Shown here: piece after piece, positions 37,300 to 48,310 of the stretch | Layout: each line of letters opens with the position of its first letter | Position numbering within the stretch: position 1 is the first letter of the stretch | Source: Bacteroides zoogleoformans | GTDB lineage: Bacteria; Bacteroidota; Bacteroidia; Bacteroidales; Bacteroidaceae | Direction of reading: 5' to 3' | Assembly (NCBI RefSeq): GCF_002998435.1 | Contig: NZ_CP027231.1 | Location: 558,001 to 622,000, forward strand | DNA length: 64,000 bases | The notes under the pieces: generated by a model | The model's database searches: none | Seen by the model: the letters and a program-made list of their open reading frames with translations, nothing else | What the model was told of the DNA's origin: nothing | Made by a program: the position numbers and the translations under genes

Positions 37300-37860
37300 T
37301 TATACTATTCTTCTGTTCTTGTCGACAAATTGCTGCTTCACTTTCTTAAGTTGGGTAGCAACACTTGCATCGAGACGGAAGTCGTTAATGTCGAAAATAA
37401 AGCCACCTCCTATGGTGGGATCCACTTCAGTCTGTAACTCCATGCTGACATGCAGCAGAGAAGAAGCACTGTCACGAATGCGCTCCCATATGGCCCGATT
37501 GACCGGCACGGAGGTAATCAACCGCCCCACAGCGATATGCTTGTCCTTCCGATATAAACTCAGAAAGCTTAAGCAGATATATTGGAGGAAACTTTCTCGC
37601 CGGTTCTTCAGCACCAAAGAGATGAAACGTGTAAACTCTCTTCCTATGGGAGCATCACCCGCAGCAGCCGTACAGATGAGTGCAAACTTTTCGCGCACAG
37701 TGAGAACAGGATTTGCCAATGCTTTAGATAGTTCCGGATACTTACTGAAACTACGGTGCAACATATCAAATCTCTTATATAAGAGTTCTTCTGCACCTAC
37801 ACTTTTAGCATATCCCATCAAAGCCTTCGCATAACGCATCGAAATGATTCCTATATCCAT
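37300..37860 (-). CDS. atpH: F1Fo ATP synthase delta subunit
   Basis: Peripheral-stalk subunit linking F1 to subunit b; 186 residues. N-terminal six-helix region (ISMRYAKALMGYAKSVGAEE) and the C-terminal family signature VDPTIGGGFIFDINDFRLDA are both visible. Starts 12 bases after atpF. Confidence 0.94.
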   Translation of the reverse strand: MDIGIISMRYAKALMGYAKSVGAEELLYKRFDMLHRSFSKYPELSKALANPVLTVREKFALICTAAAGDAPIGREFTRFISLVLKNRRESFLQYICLSFLSLYRKDKHIAVGRLITSVPVNRAIWERIRDSASSLLHVSMELQTEVDPTIGGGFIFDINDFRLDASVATQLKKVKQQFVDKNRRIV

Positions 37861-37872
37861 CTTTCAATCATT

Positions 37873-38379
37873 CTAATTGTTTCGGCTTGCCGCCAATACT
37901 TCATCCAACATCCGATCGATCATCTCCATCTGTTCATTCTTTTCATTCAAGCTCTTCCGGAGTATCTTCTCGGCTATGTCCACAGACAAAACAGCTACTT
38001 GACGGCGGATGTCATGAATAACCTCTTCCTTCTCCTGGCGTATTTGCCTTTTCGCCTCTTCCAGTTCTTTTTGCGCAGCAGCTTCCGCCTGCTTGTGTGC
38101 TTCGATAATTATCTTATCACGCTCGTGCATCGCTTCCCGCAAAATGCGTCCTTGCTCTTTATTAGCTGCCGCAATCAGTGCTTCGCCTTCCGCTTTCAGT
38201 TCGGCAAGCCGCGCATTTGCCTCACGGGCCATTTCCAAAGAGTGGTCTATGTAGGCTTTGCGCTCTTCCACCATATTGGTAATGACGGGAAAGCCGTATT
38301 TGGCAAGCACCGCAAACACCACCCCGAACGAAAGGAGCATCCAAAACAGCAAACCACTATCAGGTACTAACAATGACAT
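37873..38379 (-). CDS. atpF: F1Fo ATP synthase subunit b
   Basis: Peripheral stalk, 168 residues: one N-terminal membrane helix ([20 protein letters not shown]) and a long charged helix with heptad character ([20 protein letters not shown] onwards) that dimerises. Single b-type gene; no b' copy is present. Confidence 0.95.
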   Translation of the reverse strand: MSLLVPDSGLLFWMLLSFGVVFAVLAKYGFPVITNMVEERKAYIDHSLEMAREANARLAELKAEGEALIAAANKEQGRILREAMHERDKIIIEAHKQAEAAAQKELEEAKRQIRQEKEEVIHDIRRQVAVLSVDIAEKILRKSLNEKNEQMEMIDRMLDEVLAASRNN

Positions 38380-38418
38380 AATCTTGATTTATGTTTTTGA
38401 CTATTGTCCTATTGTATA

Positions 38419-38688
<270 letters not shown>

Positions 38689-38718
38689 TTAAGATGTTTA
38701 TTAATCCTATATACTTTT

Positions 38719-39909
38719 CTATTTTATCTCTTTATGTTCGAGGACTTTCGTCTCCTTCTTCTCTTCATGTCCCTCTTCTTGCGCCAATCCGATGAACACC
38801 GCAGACAGCATGGTGAACACGTAGGCTTGAATAAAAGCAACCAGCAACTCCAAAGCATTCATGAAGATATTGAACAACACCGACGCCACCGTCAGCGAAC
38901 CGTTCAGTACCGGCCCCATACTTGCCGAGATAAAAACAAGAGACGTCAGCACCAGCATCGCCATGTGCCCGGCAAGCATGTTGGCAAACAGACGAATCAT
39001 CAGGGCAAAAGGTTTAGTGAAGATGCCAAATAACTCTATCATAGGCATCATCGGGAATGGGACCTTCAACCACCAAGGCACATCGGGCCAGAATATGTCT
39101 TTCCAGTAAGCCTTTCCTCCGAAGATGTTGACGGCAAGGAAAGTGCAAAGAGCCAGAATCATCGTAACGGCGATGTTTCCCGTCACATTGGCTCCACCGG
39201 GAAAGAAAGGCACCAGCCCCATCAGATTGTTGATGAATATAAAGAAGAAAGCAGTCAGAAGATAAGGAGAAAACTTGCGATAGTTAGGGCCTACACACCC
39301 CTTGATGACATCATCGTTCACCATCGTGATGAACATCTCCATGAAACCTACAAAGCCTCCGGGAGTGACATTGTCTTGAGAGTGCCTGCGATACCACCGG
39401 GCTACACTCAAGATGATTATGATCAGCAGTGCGCTATTGATAATCAAAGCAAATACTATCTTGGTTATGGAGAAATCCCATGGACGGACTTCATTTCCCG
39501 CCGCGTCGTGTTCCACCAGTTTGCCTTCAAAGCGGCTTCCCTCCGGAGCAATCGACAACCCGTCGTAGCTACCTCCGTTCTCTTCCAAACGAGCGGATGA
39601 GAAGATGTGCCATCCCGATATCCGACTGTATACGATGATAGGCAACGGGACGGTGATATGCATCTTGCCCCAAGTCGTGATATGCCATTGATAAGCATCG
39701 CCGATATGTCCGAAGACAATCTCTTTCACATCCACTCCGTTTTTTGTCTCTGTCGGAACCGCTTCATTGCTTCCTACCTGCTGCACGGTGGCGGCAACCG
39801 GATGATGTATGGCGACGCTATCGGCATGCACGCCGACGGAGGTCAACAACCCCATCAACACAAACAAACCGATAAAAGACATAGTATGCTTTTGTTTTAT
39901 CCTTTTCAT
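38719..39909 (-). CDS. atpB: F1Fo ATP synthase subunit a
   Basis: Fixed half-channel subunit of Fo. Unusually long at about 396 residues, because a cleavable signal-like N-terminus (ending near VGVHADSV) and a periplasmic stretch of about 110 residues precede the first true membrane helix; this extended form is usual in Bacteroidetes. The essential arginine is in the conserved KPFALMIRLFANMLAGHMAM helix. ATG 39909 is chosen; a GTG at 39921 would overlap the atpC stop by four bases (GTGA). Confidence 0.93.
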   Translation of the reverse strand: MKRIKQKHTMSFIGLFVLMGLLTSVGVHADSVAIHHPVAATVQQVGSNEAVPTETKNGVDVKEIVFGHIGDAYQWHITTWGKMHITVPLPIIVYSRISGWHIFSSARLEENGGSYDGLSIAPEGSRFEGKLVEHDAAGNEVRPWDFSITKIVFALIINSALLIIIILSVARWYRRHSQDNVTPGGFVGFMEMFITMVNDDVIKGCVGPNYRKFSPYLLTAFFFIFINNLMGLVPFFPGGANVTGNIAVTMILALCTFLAVNIFGGKAYWKDIFWPDVPWWLKVPFPMMPMIELFGIFTKPFALMIRLFANMLAGHMAMLVLTSLVFISASMGPVLNGSLTVASVLFNIFMNALELLVAFIQAYVFTMLSAVFIGLAQEEGHEEKKETKVLEHKEIK

Positions 39910-39917
39910 TCTCTTCT

Positions 39918-40160
39918 TCACTCTATGCAGACAGTGACTTTGTTATTGTTCATTTCGATGAATCCGCCTTGAATCAGCGAGTCGTGTTTTTCGCCATTCA
40001 CCATATAAGTCAGTTTTCCTGCTTTCAAGGACGATACAATAGGAGCATGCTGCGGTAATATCATGAACGAACCGCCAGAACCCGGCAACGTCACGCTTTC
40101 TACTTCACCCTCGAAAACTTCTTTTTCGGGTGACACAATAACCAAATGTAATTTCTTCAT
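39918..40160 (-). CDS. atpC: F1Fo ATP synthase epsilon subunit
   Basis: Short epsilon of about 80 residues: only the N-terminal beta-sandwich (LHLVIVSPEKEVFEGEVESV, FMILPQHAPIVSSLKAG) is present, without the C-terminal helical hairpin that inhibits ATP hydrolysis in E. coli. Alternative ATG at 40166. It lies between atpD and atpB. Confidence 0.93.
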   Translation of the reverse strand: MKKLHLVIVSPEKEVFEGEVESVTLPGSGGSFMILPQHAPIVSSLKAGKLTYMVNGEKHDSLIQGGFIEMNNNKVTVCIE

Positions 40161-40235
40161 ATTCATTTACGGGTTTGTTCATTTACACATGTCCGATATT
40201 GAAGGAACAGAACCATCCGCCAAAAGGCCCACATC

Positions 40236-41768
<1,533 letters not shown>

Positions 41769-41929
41769 TCAGTTTTTTAATAATACCCTACTAATGAAAT
41801 GCGGTCAATTTCGCATACACACGCAGATTACCTGACGTTTATACGTATACGAACCACATAAGTATCTTCACTTATAAATGTTTACTCTCAAACCGTTTGT
41901 TCCCTCCAATAGTTAAACAAACAACTTTG

Positions 41930-41937
41930 CAAAAGTA
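41930..41937 (-). promoter_or_regulatory. -7 box for the atp operon
   Basis: TACTTTTG on the minus strand, about 177 bases upstream of atpD; matches TAnnTTTG. Confidence 0.5.
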
Positions 41938-42063
41938 GAAACAAATCGCATACCGTTATTCTATACCAATGCTTTTTTTTGCTAAAAAACCTATATTGAA
42001 GGGGTATCACCACGAATGGAACGAATTTGAGACATCACACCCGGCACGCGTTTTGCAAACAGA

Positions 42064-42097
42064 AAAAAGGGATTCACCCCAAAGCAAATCCCTTTTT
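42064..42097 (-). terminator. Hairpin terminator after ppdK
   Basis: 11-bp stem AAAAAGGGATT / AATCCCTTTTT with a 12-base loop, followed on the minus strand by further T residues; it starts 33 bases after the ppdK stop. Confidence 0.82.
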
Positions 42098-42129
42098 CAG
42101 TCATATCCCTTTTTTTAGATACCTCTATT

Positions 42130-44856
42130 TCAGTTCAAATCTTCGATTGCAGCCTGCGCCGCCGCCAAACGTGCGATAGGCACGCGGAACGGAGAGCAGC
42201 TGACGTAGTTCAAGCCTACCTTATGGCAGAACTTCACGGAAGAAGGTTCGCCGCCATGCTCGCCGCAAATGCCGCACTTCAGATCCGGACGGATGGCACG
42301 CCCTTTCTCTGTGGCCATGCGTATCAACTGACCTACACCGTTTTGGTCGAGCACTTGGAACGGGTCGACTTTCAGAATCTTCTTTTCCAGATAGATGGGA
42401 AGGAAAGATGCGATATCGTCGCGTGAATATCCAAATGTCATCTGTGTCAAGTCGTTCGTACCGAATGAGAAGAATTCCGCGGAGGATGCAATGCGATTGG
42501 CTGTCAGAGCGGCACGCGGAATCTCGATCATGGTACCCACCTTGAAGTCGATGCTGTCTCCTGCTTCTTCAAACAATTTGGCTGCTTCGCCGCGAATCAC
42601 CTCTTCCTGTTGCTTGAACTCGTACAAGATACCGGTAAGCGGCACCATGATTTCGGGATGCGTTTCAACACCTTGTTTCTTAAGTTCCAGTGCGGCACCC
42701 AGAATGGCGCGCGTCTGCATCTGAGTGATTTCGGGATAGGTATTGCCCAAACGGCAGCCACGGTGTCCCAGCATCGGGTTATGTTCGCAAAGCGACTCAA
42801 CACGCTGCTGGATATATTGCAAGCTTACTCCCATGGCATCTGCCATCTCTTGCTGGCCTTTCAAATCGTGAGGAACAAACTCGTGCAAAGGAGGATCGAG
42901 CAGACGGACGGTCACCGGACATCCGGCCATAGCCTTGAAGATTCCCTTGAAGTCGGCTTGCTGATACGGCAGAATCTTGTCCAAAGCCTTACGGCGCCCT
43001 TCGGCATCTTCCGCAAGAATCATTTCGCGCATGGCTTTGATTTTCTCGCCTTCGAAGAACATGTGTTCCGTGCGACAGAGGCCGATGCCCACCGCACCGA
43101 AGCTGCGCGCCACCTCTGCGTCGTGCGGAGTGTCGGCATTGGTACGAACTTGCAGTTTGGTATATTTATCGGCCAAATTCATCAATTCGGCGAAATCGCC
43201 GGAGAGTTCGGCAGCTTTTGTTTCTACCTTGCCATTATATACCTGGCCCGTGCTGCCGTTCAAAGAGATGTAATCTCCCTCTTTCAGGACAACGCCGTCC
43301 ACCTCTACCGTACGTGCCTTATAGTCGATATTCAACGCTCCCGCGCCCGACACGCAGCACTTACCCATGCCGCGAGCCACTACGGCAGCGTGCGAGGTCA
43401 TACCTCCGCGAGCCGTCAAGATGCCTTCGGCAACCGCCATACCGGCCAAGTCTTCGGGAGAAGTTTCGATACGCACCATTACAATCTTCTTGCCGGCAGC
43501 ATGCCATTCGGCTGCATCGTCCGCAAAGAAGACGATTTGTCCGCAAGCAGCGCCCGGAGATGCGGGCAAGCCGCGGGTCAAAGTCTGTGCCTGCTTCAGA
43601 GCCTTCGTATCGAATATGGGATGAAGCAACTCGTCCAGCTTGTTGGGCTCGCAACGAAGCAATGCCGTTTTTTCGTCAATCATTCCCTGACGGAGCAAAT
43701 CCATGGCAATCTTCACCATAGCGGCACCCGTACGTTTTCCGTTACGCGTCTGAAGGAACCAGAGCTTGCCTTCCTGCACGGTGAACTCCATGTCCTGCAT
43801 GTCTCTGTAGTGATTTTCGAGCTTGGTTTGCAGCGCGTCCAACTCTTTATAGATTTCGGGCATGGCCTCTTCCATGGAAGGATACTTGCTTGCACGCTCT
43901 TCCTCGCTTACACCGGCCAGTTCGGCCCAGCGTTGCGAGCCTATCTTTGTAATCTGCTGCGGGGTACGAATGCCTGCCACCACATCTTCGCCTTGCGCAT
44001 TAATCAGATATTCGCCGTTGAAGAGGTCTTCGCCCGTGGCAGCGTCGCGGCTGAAGCAAACACCCGTAGCCGAGGTCTCTCCCATATTGCCGAATACCAT
44101 GGCCTGAACACTGACTGCCGTGCCCCATTCGTCGGGAATCCCCTCCATCTTGCGATAGAGAATGGCACGTTCGTTCATCCACGAGTTGAACACGGCGCAT
44201 ACAGCCCCCCACAACTGCTCGTAGGCAGACGTCGGGAAGTCCTTGCCGGTCTGTGCCTTTACGGCAGCTTTGAATTTCTTCACCAGCTCTTTGAGGTCTT
44301 CCACCTCCAGCTCGTTATCCAGCTTCACGCCTTTGGCATGCTTCACCTCTTCTATGATGGCTTCAAACGGGTCAACGTCTTCTTTGTTCACCGGCTTCAT
44401 GCCCAGCACCACATCGCCGTACATTTGCACGAAGCGGCGGTAAGAATCCCAAGCAAAGCGCGCGTTGCCGGTTTTGCGTGTCAGGCCCTCTACCACTTCA
44501 TCATTCAAACCCAGATTCAGGATGGTATCCATCATACCCGGCATGGAAGCGCGCGCACCCGAACGGACGGAAACCAACAACGGGTTCTCCACGTCGCCGA
44601 ACTTGGAACGCATCAGCCTTTCCACATGAGCAATGGCCTGCTCCACTTCGTTTTTCAACAGGGCGACGACCTTCTCCTGCCCCATTTCATAATACTCGGT
44701 ACAAACTTCCGTCGTGATTGTAAAACCCGGAGGAACCGGAACTCCTATCAGGTTCATTTCCGCAAGGTTGGCACCCTTTCCCCCCAAAAGATTTCTCATG
44801 TCAGCCTTTCCCTCTGCCTGGCCGTTTCCAAATGTGTAAACTCTTTTCTTGTCCAT
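42130..44856 (-). CDS. ppdK: Pyruvate, phosphate dikinase
   Basis: Interconverts pyruvate, ATP and phosphate with phosphoenolpyruvate, AMP and pyrophosphate, allowing reversible glycolysis. 908 residues: N-terminal ATP-grasp part (NLLGGKGANLAEMNLIGVPV), swivelling domain with the phosphohistidine in ARGGMTSHAAVVARGMGK (about 455), and the C-terminal PEP/pyruvate barrel with the catalytic cysteine in CGICGEHGGEPSS. Monocistronic, with a TAGATTTG box 63 bases upstream and a hairpin downstream. Confidence 0.96.
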   Translation of the reverse strand: MDKKRVYTFGNGQAEGKADMRNLLGGKGANLAEMNLIGVPVPPGFTITTEVCTEYYEMGQEKVVALLKNEVEQAIAHVERLMRSKFGDVENPLLVSVRSGARASMPGMMDTILNLGLNDEVVEGLTRKTGNARFAWDSYRRFVQMYGDVVLGMKPVNKEDVDPFEAIIEEVKHAKGVKLDNELEVEDLKELVKKFKAAVKAQTGKDFPTSAYEQLWGAVCAVFNSWMNERAILYRKMEGIPDEWGTAVSVQAMVFGNMGETSATGVCFSRDAATGEDLFNGEYLINAQGEDVVAGIRTPQQITKIGSQRWAELAGVSEEERASKYPSMEEAMPEIYKELDALQTKLENHYRDMQDMEFTVQEGKLWFLQTRNGKRTGAAMVKIAMDLLRQGMIDEKTALLRCEPNKLDELLHPIFDTKALKQAQTLTRGLPASPGAACGQIVFFADDAAEWHAAGKKIVMVRIETSPEDLAGMAVAEGILTARGGMTSHAAVVARGMGKCCVSGAGALNIDYKARTVEVDGVVLKEGDYISLNGSTGQVYNGKVETKAAELSGDFAELMNLADKYTKLQVRTNADTPHDAEVARSFGAVGIGLCRTEHMFFEGEKIKAMREMILAEDAEGRRKALDKILPYQQADFKGIFKAMAGCPVTVRLLDPPLHEFVPHDLKGQQEMADAMGVSLQYIQQRVESLCEHNPMLGHRGCRLGNTYPEITQMQTRAILGAALELKKQGVETHPEIMVPLTGILYEFKQQEEVIRGEAAKLFEEAGDSIDFKVGTMIEIPRAALTANRIASSAEFFSFGTNDLTQMTFGYSRDDIASFLPIYLEKKILKVDPFQVLDQNGVGQLIRMATEKGRAIRPDLKCGICGEHGGEPSSVKFCHKVGLNYVSCSPFRVPIARLAAAQAAIEDLN

Positions 44857-44918
44857 AATATATATTTAAAAATTTCTGATTATTACTTTTATTTCCCCGA
44901 TACTTCATTTTCGGTTCG

Positions 44919-44926
44919 CAAATCTA
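44919..44926 (-). promoter_or_regulatory. -7 box for ppdK
   Basis: TAGATTTG on the minus strand, 63 bases ahead of the ATG. Confidence 0.5.
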
Positions 44927-45051
44927 AGTATATTTCACAGACTATAAAACTTTTTCCAACAAAAACTTCATGCCAGAATGCAATTTCGACATTGCAATCT
45001 TTTATCCTCCGTCCGATAGGGAGAAATCCCGAAAAAACACTTACTTTTGCG

Positions 45052-45059
45052 GCAAATTT
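45052..45059 (+). promoter_or_regulatory. -7 box for rlmD
   Basis: TACTTTTG, 20 bases ahead of the proposed GTG start of rlmD at 45079, which leaves only a very short leader. Confidence 0.45.
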
Positions 45060-45078
45060 CATTATATTTGGTGTAGAA

Positions 45079-46551
45079 GTGGCAAGAAAGAGAAAAGAAC
45101 TCCCCCTGTTGGAGAGAGTGACGATAACAGATGTGGCTGCCGAAGGAAAAGCCATCGCAAAAGTCGATGATTTGGTTGTATTCGTACCCTATGTGGTTCC
45201 CGGCGACGTGGTCGACTTGCAAATCAAGAGAAAAAAACATCATTACGCCGAAGCCGAGGCGGTGAAGTTTCATGAGTATTCACCGGTAAGGGCAGTCCCG
45301 TTCTGCCAACACTATGGCGTATGCGGCGGGTGCAAATGGCAAGTGCTCCCCTATTCCGAACAAATCAGATACAAGCAAAAGCAGGTTGCCGACAACCTTA
45401 CGCGCATCGGCAAGATAGAACTTCCTGAAATATCGCCCATCTTAGGTTCGGAAAAGACCCGATTCTACCGAAACAAGTTGGAATATACTTTTTCCGACAA
45501 ACGGTGGCTGACGGCGGAAGAAGTGCGGCAAAACACGGTGTACGAACAGATGAACGCCGTGGGCTTTCATATCCCCAACGCTTTCGACAAAGTGCTGGCC
45601 ATCGAGAAATGCTGGTTGCAGGACGACATATCCAACCGCATCCGCAATGCCGTGCGCGACTATGCCTGCGAGCACGATTACCCCTTCATCAACCTGCGCA
45701 CCCACGAAGGCATGCTGCGCAACATGATTGTGCGCACATCCACCACAGGCCAACTGATGGTAATCCTCATCTGCAAGATAGAGAAAGAAGAGGAAATGGC
45801 GCTCTTCAAGCAACTGCTGCAATACGTTGCAGACACATTCCCCGAAATCACGTCGCTGCTCTATATCATTAATAATAAGCTGAACGACACCATTACCGAC
45901 CTTGATGTGCATACCTTTAAGGGGAAAGACCACATCTTTGAAGAGATGGAGGGCCTGCGCTTCAAAGTAGGGCCGAAATCATTTTATCAAACCAACTCCG
46001 GACAGGCATATAATCTTTATAAAGTGGCACGCCACTTTGCCGGACTGACCGGTGACGAGTTGGTGTACGACCTCTACACGGGCACGGGAACCATCGCCAA
46101 TTTCGTTTCGCGCCAGGCCCGTCGGGTCATCGGCATAGAATACGTGCCCGAAGCCATTGAAGACGCCAAAGTCAATGCCGAAATCAACGGAATAGAGAAT
46201 ACCTTGTTCTTTGCCGGCGACATGAAAGACCTGCTGACGGAAGACTTCATCGACCGATACGGTCGCCCCGACGTCATCATCACCGACCCTCCACGTGCCG
46301 GAATGCATCAGGACGTAATAGACGTCATCCTCTTTGCCGAACCCGAACGCATTGTATACGTCAGCTGCAATCCCGCCACGCAAGCGCGCGACCTGCAACT
46401 GCTCGATGCAAAATACCGTGTAAAAGCCGTTCAGCCGGTAGATATGTTCCCGCATACCCACCATGTGGAAAACGTAGTACTGCTCCAACTGAAGCCCGGT
46501 AACGAGAAATCACCGGCCACTCACCACCAACCACTCACCGCCGACCGTTAA
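45079..46551 (+). CDS. rlmD: 23S rRNA (uracil-1939-C5)-methyltransferase RlmD/RumA family
   Basis: Methylates C5 of a uridine in 23S rRNA. N-terminal TRAM domain (ERVTITDVAAEGKAIAKVDD), Fe-S cluster cysteines in CQHYGVCGGCKWQ, SAM motif VYDLYTGTGTIANFVSRQA and the catalytic cysteine in YVSCNPATQARDL. The GTG at 45079 (then ARKRKELPLLE) gives 490 residues; there is no ATG at the family start, and the open frame further upstream is only antisense to ppdK. The last dozen residues (SPATHHQPLTADR) are encoded by degenerate copies of the repeat that fills the spacer downstream. Confidence 0.92.
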   Translation: MARKRKELPLLERVTITDVAAEGKAIAKVDDLVVFVPYVVPGDVVDLQIKRKKHHYAEAEAVKFHEYSPVRAVPFCQHYGVCGGCKWQVLPYSEQIRYKQKQVADNLTRIGKIELPEISPILGSEKTRFYRNKLEYTFSDKRWLTAEEVRQNTVYEQMNAVGFHIPNAFDKVLAIEKCWLQDDISNRIRNAVRDYACEHDYPFINLRTHEGMLRNMIVRTSTTGQLMVILICKIEKEEEMALFKQLLQYVADTFPEITSLLYIINNKLNDTITDLDVHTFKGKDHIFEEMEGLRFKVGPKSFYQTNSGQAYNLYKVARHFAGLTGDELVYDLYTGTGTIANFVSRQARRVIGIEYVPEAIEDAKVNAEINGIENTLFFAGDMKDLLTEDFIDRYGRPDVIITDPPRAGMHQDVIDVILFAEPERIVYVSCNPATQARDLQLLDAKYRVKAVQPVDMFPHTHHVENVVLLQLKPGNEKSPATHHQPLTADR

Positions 46552-46586
46552 CCATCGACCGTTAATCACTAACTACTAACCATTAA

Positions 46587-46712
46587 CCATTAATCACTAA
46601 CCATTAATCACTAACCATTAATCACTAACCATTAATCACTAACCATTAATCACTAACCATTAATCACTAACCATTAATCACTAACCATTAATCACTAACC
46701 GTTAATCACTAA
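46587..46712. repeat. 14-bp tandem repeat array (nine copies)
   Basis: Unit CCATTAATCACTAA repeated head to tail: eight identical copies from 46587 to 46698 and a ninth with one change (CCGTTAATCACTAA) to 46712. Degenerate copies continue on both sides, from within the rlmD 3' end to about 46750, ten bases before the next ATG. Non-coding, apart from the rlmD tail. Confidence 0.95.
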
Positions 46713-46759
46713 CCACTAACCATTAATCACTAACCACTAATCACTAATCCCCAACCGAC

Positions 46760-47671
46760 ATGACAAAAGAAAGAATTGCGGCAAGAGCCCGCGCGCAATA
46801 TACGGACTACACAGTGAAAGAGCCCATGGAGCTTATGACATTTTTGGCAACCAAGATGCCTGACGCCAGCCGCACCAAACTGAAATCCTTGTTGAGCAAG
46901 CGGATTGTCCACGTAGACAGCGTCATCACCACGCAATACAACTTCCCCTTGAAGCCCGGCATGAAAGTACAAATCAGCCGCGCGAAAGGCCGAAAAGAAT
47001 TCAACCACAGGCTGATAAAGATTGTGTATGAAGACGCCTACATCATCGTCATCGAGAAGAAGCAAGGACTGCTGTCCGTCAACACGGAAAGACAGAAGGA
47101 ACGCACGGCCTGTACGATACTGAACGAATACGTGCAGCGTTCGGGCAGGCAGCACCGCGTCTACATCGTCCACCGGCTGGACCGCGACACCTCCGGCTTG
47201 ATGATGTTCGCCAAAGACCAAAAGACGCAGAACACCTTGCGCGACAATTGGCACAACATCGTGTTCGACCGCCGCTACGTGGCCGTTGTCCGCGGAGAGA
47301 TGGAGAAAGACGCCGGCGTAGTGTCGTCGTGGCTCACCGACCGCACACTCTACGTACATTCCAGCCCCACGGACGACGGCGGCAAAGAAGCCATCACACA
47401 CTACCGCACCATCAAACGCGCCAACGGCTACTCCTTGATGGAGTTGGTGCTCGAAACCGGACGCAAAAACCAGATACGCGTGCACATGCAAGACCTGGGA
47501 CACCCCATCGTCGGCGACGGACGCTACGGACCGGACGACGACCTCAACCCGATAGGAAGACTGGCCCTGCATGCCTTCAAACTATGCTTCTACCATCCTC
47601 TGACGGGCGAAAAGATGCATTTTGAGACCCCCTACCCCGGAGAGTTCAAGAAAATCCTTACGAGACGCTGA
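46760..47671 (+). CDS. RluA-family pseudouridine synthase
   Basis: Converts uridine to pseudouridine in rRNA or tRNA; target not assignable. N-terminal S4 RNA-binding domain (FLATKMPDASRTKLKSLLSK, about 28-95), then the catalytic domain with the active aspartate in VHRLDRDTSGLMMFAKD (about 140) and the C-terminal TGRKNQIRVHMQDLGHPIVG block. 303 residues. The leader is made of the 14-bp repeat array, so its promoter is either within rlmD or in the repeats. Confidence 0.93.
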   Translation: MTKERIAARARAQYTDYTVKEPMELMTFLATKMPDASRTKLKSLLSKRIVHVDSVITTQYNFPLKPGMKVQISRAKGRKEFNHRLIKIVYEDAYIIVIEKKQGLLSVNTERQKERTACTILNEYVQRSGRQHRVYIVHRLDRDTSGLMMFAKDQKTQNTLRDNWHNIVFDRRYVAVVRGEMEKDAGVVSSWLTDRTLYVHSSPTDDGGKEAITHYRTIKRANGYSLMELVLETGRKNQIRVHMQDLGHPIVGDGRYGPDDDLNPIGRLALHAFKLCFYHPLTGEKMHFETPYPGEFKKILTRR

Positions 47672-47965
47672 AAAAAAGTTGTCATTCTCCCTTATCTAAA
47701 GTTTGCGAGATAGAGAAATAAACTTTATCTTAGCCGTGCGAACGCATATCCGCACGGCGCGAACATATATCCGCACACTGCGTTTATCCGTTCGCGCACT
47801 GCGAACAGAGATTTCGCGCCTAAAAGAGATAAGTTTTCTCGCCTACGACGGAATAGTTTAGAAGCCCTACTCCGCAAGTTTTTTTCACAATCGCGGCCGG
47901 CGCTTCGCTTATATCACGGGAAGGACGCCTCAAGGAAGACGGGACGCATCGGAGCGGAGAAGCTG

Positions 47966-48164
47966 CGTCGGAACAAGCAGGAAAGCGACATCGGGGCGCT
48001 AAAGAAAGCGGCATCGGGACAAGCAGGAAAGCTGTATCGGGGCACTAAAGAAAGCGGCGTCGGAACAGGCAGGAAAGCGACATCGGGGCACTAAAGAAAG
48101 CAGCTTCGAGACCGGCAGGAAAGCGGCATCGAAGCGCTAAAAAAACTGCATCGGAACAGGCAGG
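47966..48164. repeat. 46-bp minisatellite, four units plus a partial
   Basis: Units at 47966-48011, 48012-48057, 48058-48103 and 48104-48148 (the last 45 bp), then a partial unit to 48164. Each unit is itself two related 23-bp halves of the form C(A/G)TCGG..C....GAAAGCG. The period is not a multiple of three, which argues against a coding role. Confidence 0.9.
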
Positions 48165-48190
48165 CCGAAAAGAAAGACTCATAAGAGATG

Positions 48191-48297
48191 AGACGATAAA
48201 CAATAGGCGACAATAAACAATAGACGATAAACAATAGGCGACAAACAATAGGCGACAATAAACGATAGACAATAGACGATAGACAATAGACGATAAC
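48191..48297. repeat. Short AT-rich tandem repeats (ACAATAGRCGA words)
   Basis: Irregular run of ACAATAGGCGA, ACAATAGACGATA and AATAAAC words ending 13 bases before the HU-like ATG. Unit length varies, unlike the array just upstream. Confidence 0.85.
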
Positions 48298-48310
48298 CAA
48301 AACCGACGAT

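Larger units (their letters stand above)
47672..48310. other. Repeat-filled non-coding spacer
   Basis: A 639-base gap. The first part (about 47735-47820) is GC-rich with repeated CATATCCGCAC and GCGCACTGCG words; then follows the 46-bp minisatellite (47966-48164) and the AT-rich short repeats (48191-48297). No convincing gene in any frame: the open frames here translate the repeats and share no codon bias with the neighbours. Confidence 0.75.

Noticed and set aside
42610..45078. A 1313-residue plus-strand frame running into rlmD from far upstream
   Set aside because: Up to about 44856 it is the exact antisense of ppdK, whose codon bias keeps the opposite frame open; the family N-terminus of RlmD begins only at 45079 and a promoter box sits just before it.
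46587..46712. CRISPR array
   Set aside because: Units are 14 bp head to tail with no spacers, and no cas gene is in the window.
47966..48164. CRISPR array or repeat-containing surface-protein gene
   Set aside because: The halves diverge gradually and there are no unique spacers; the 46-bp period does not preserve a reading frame.
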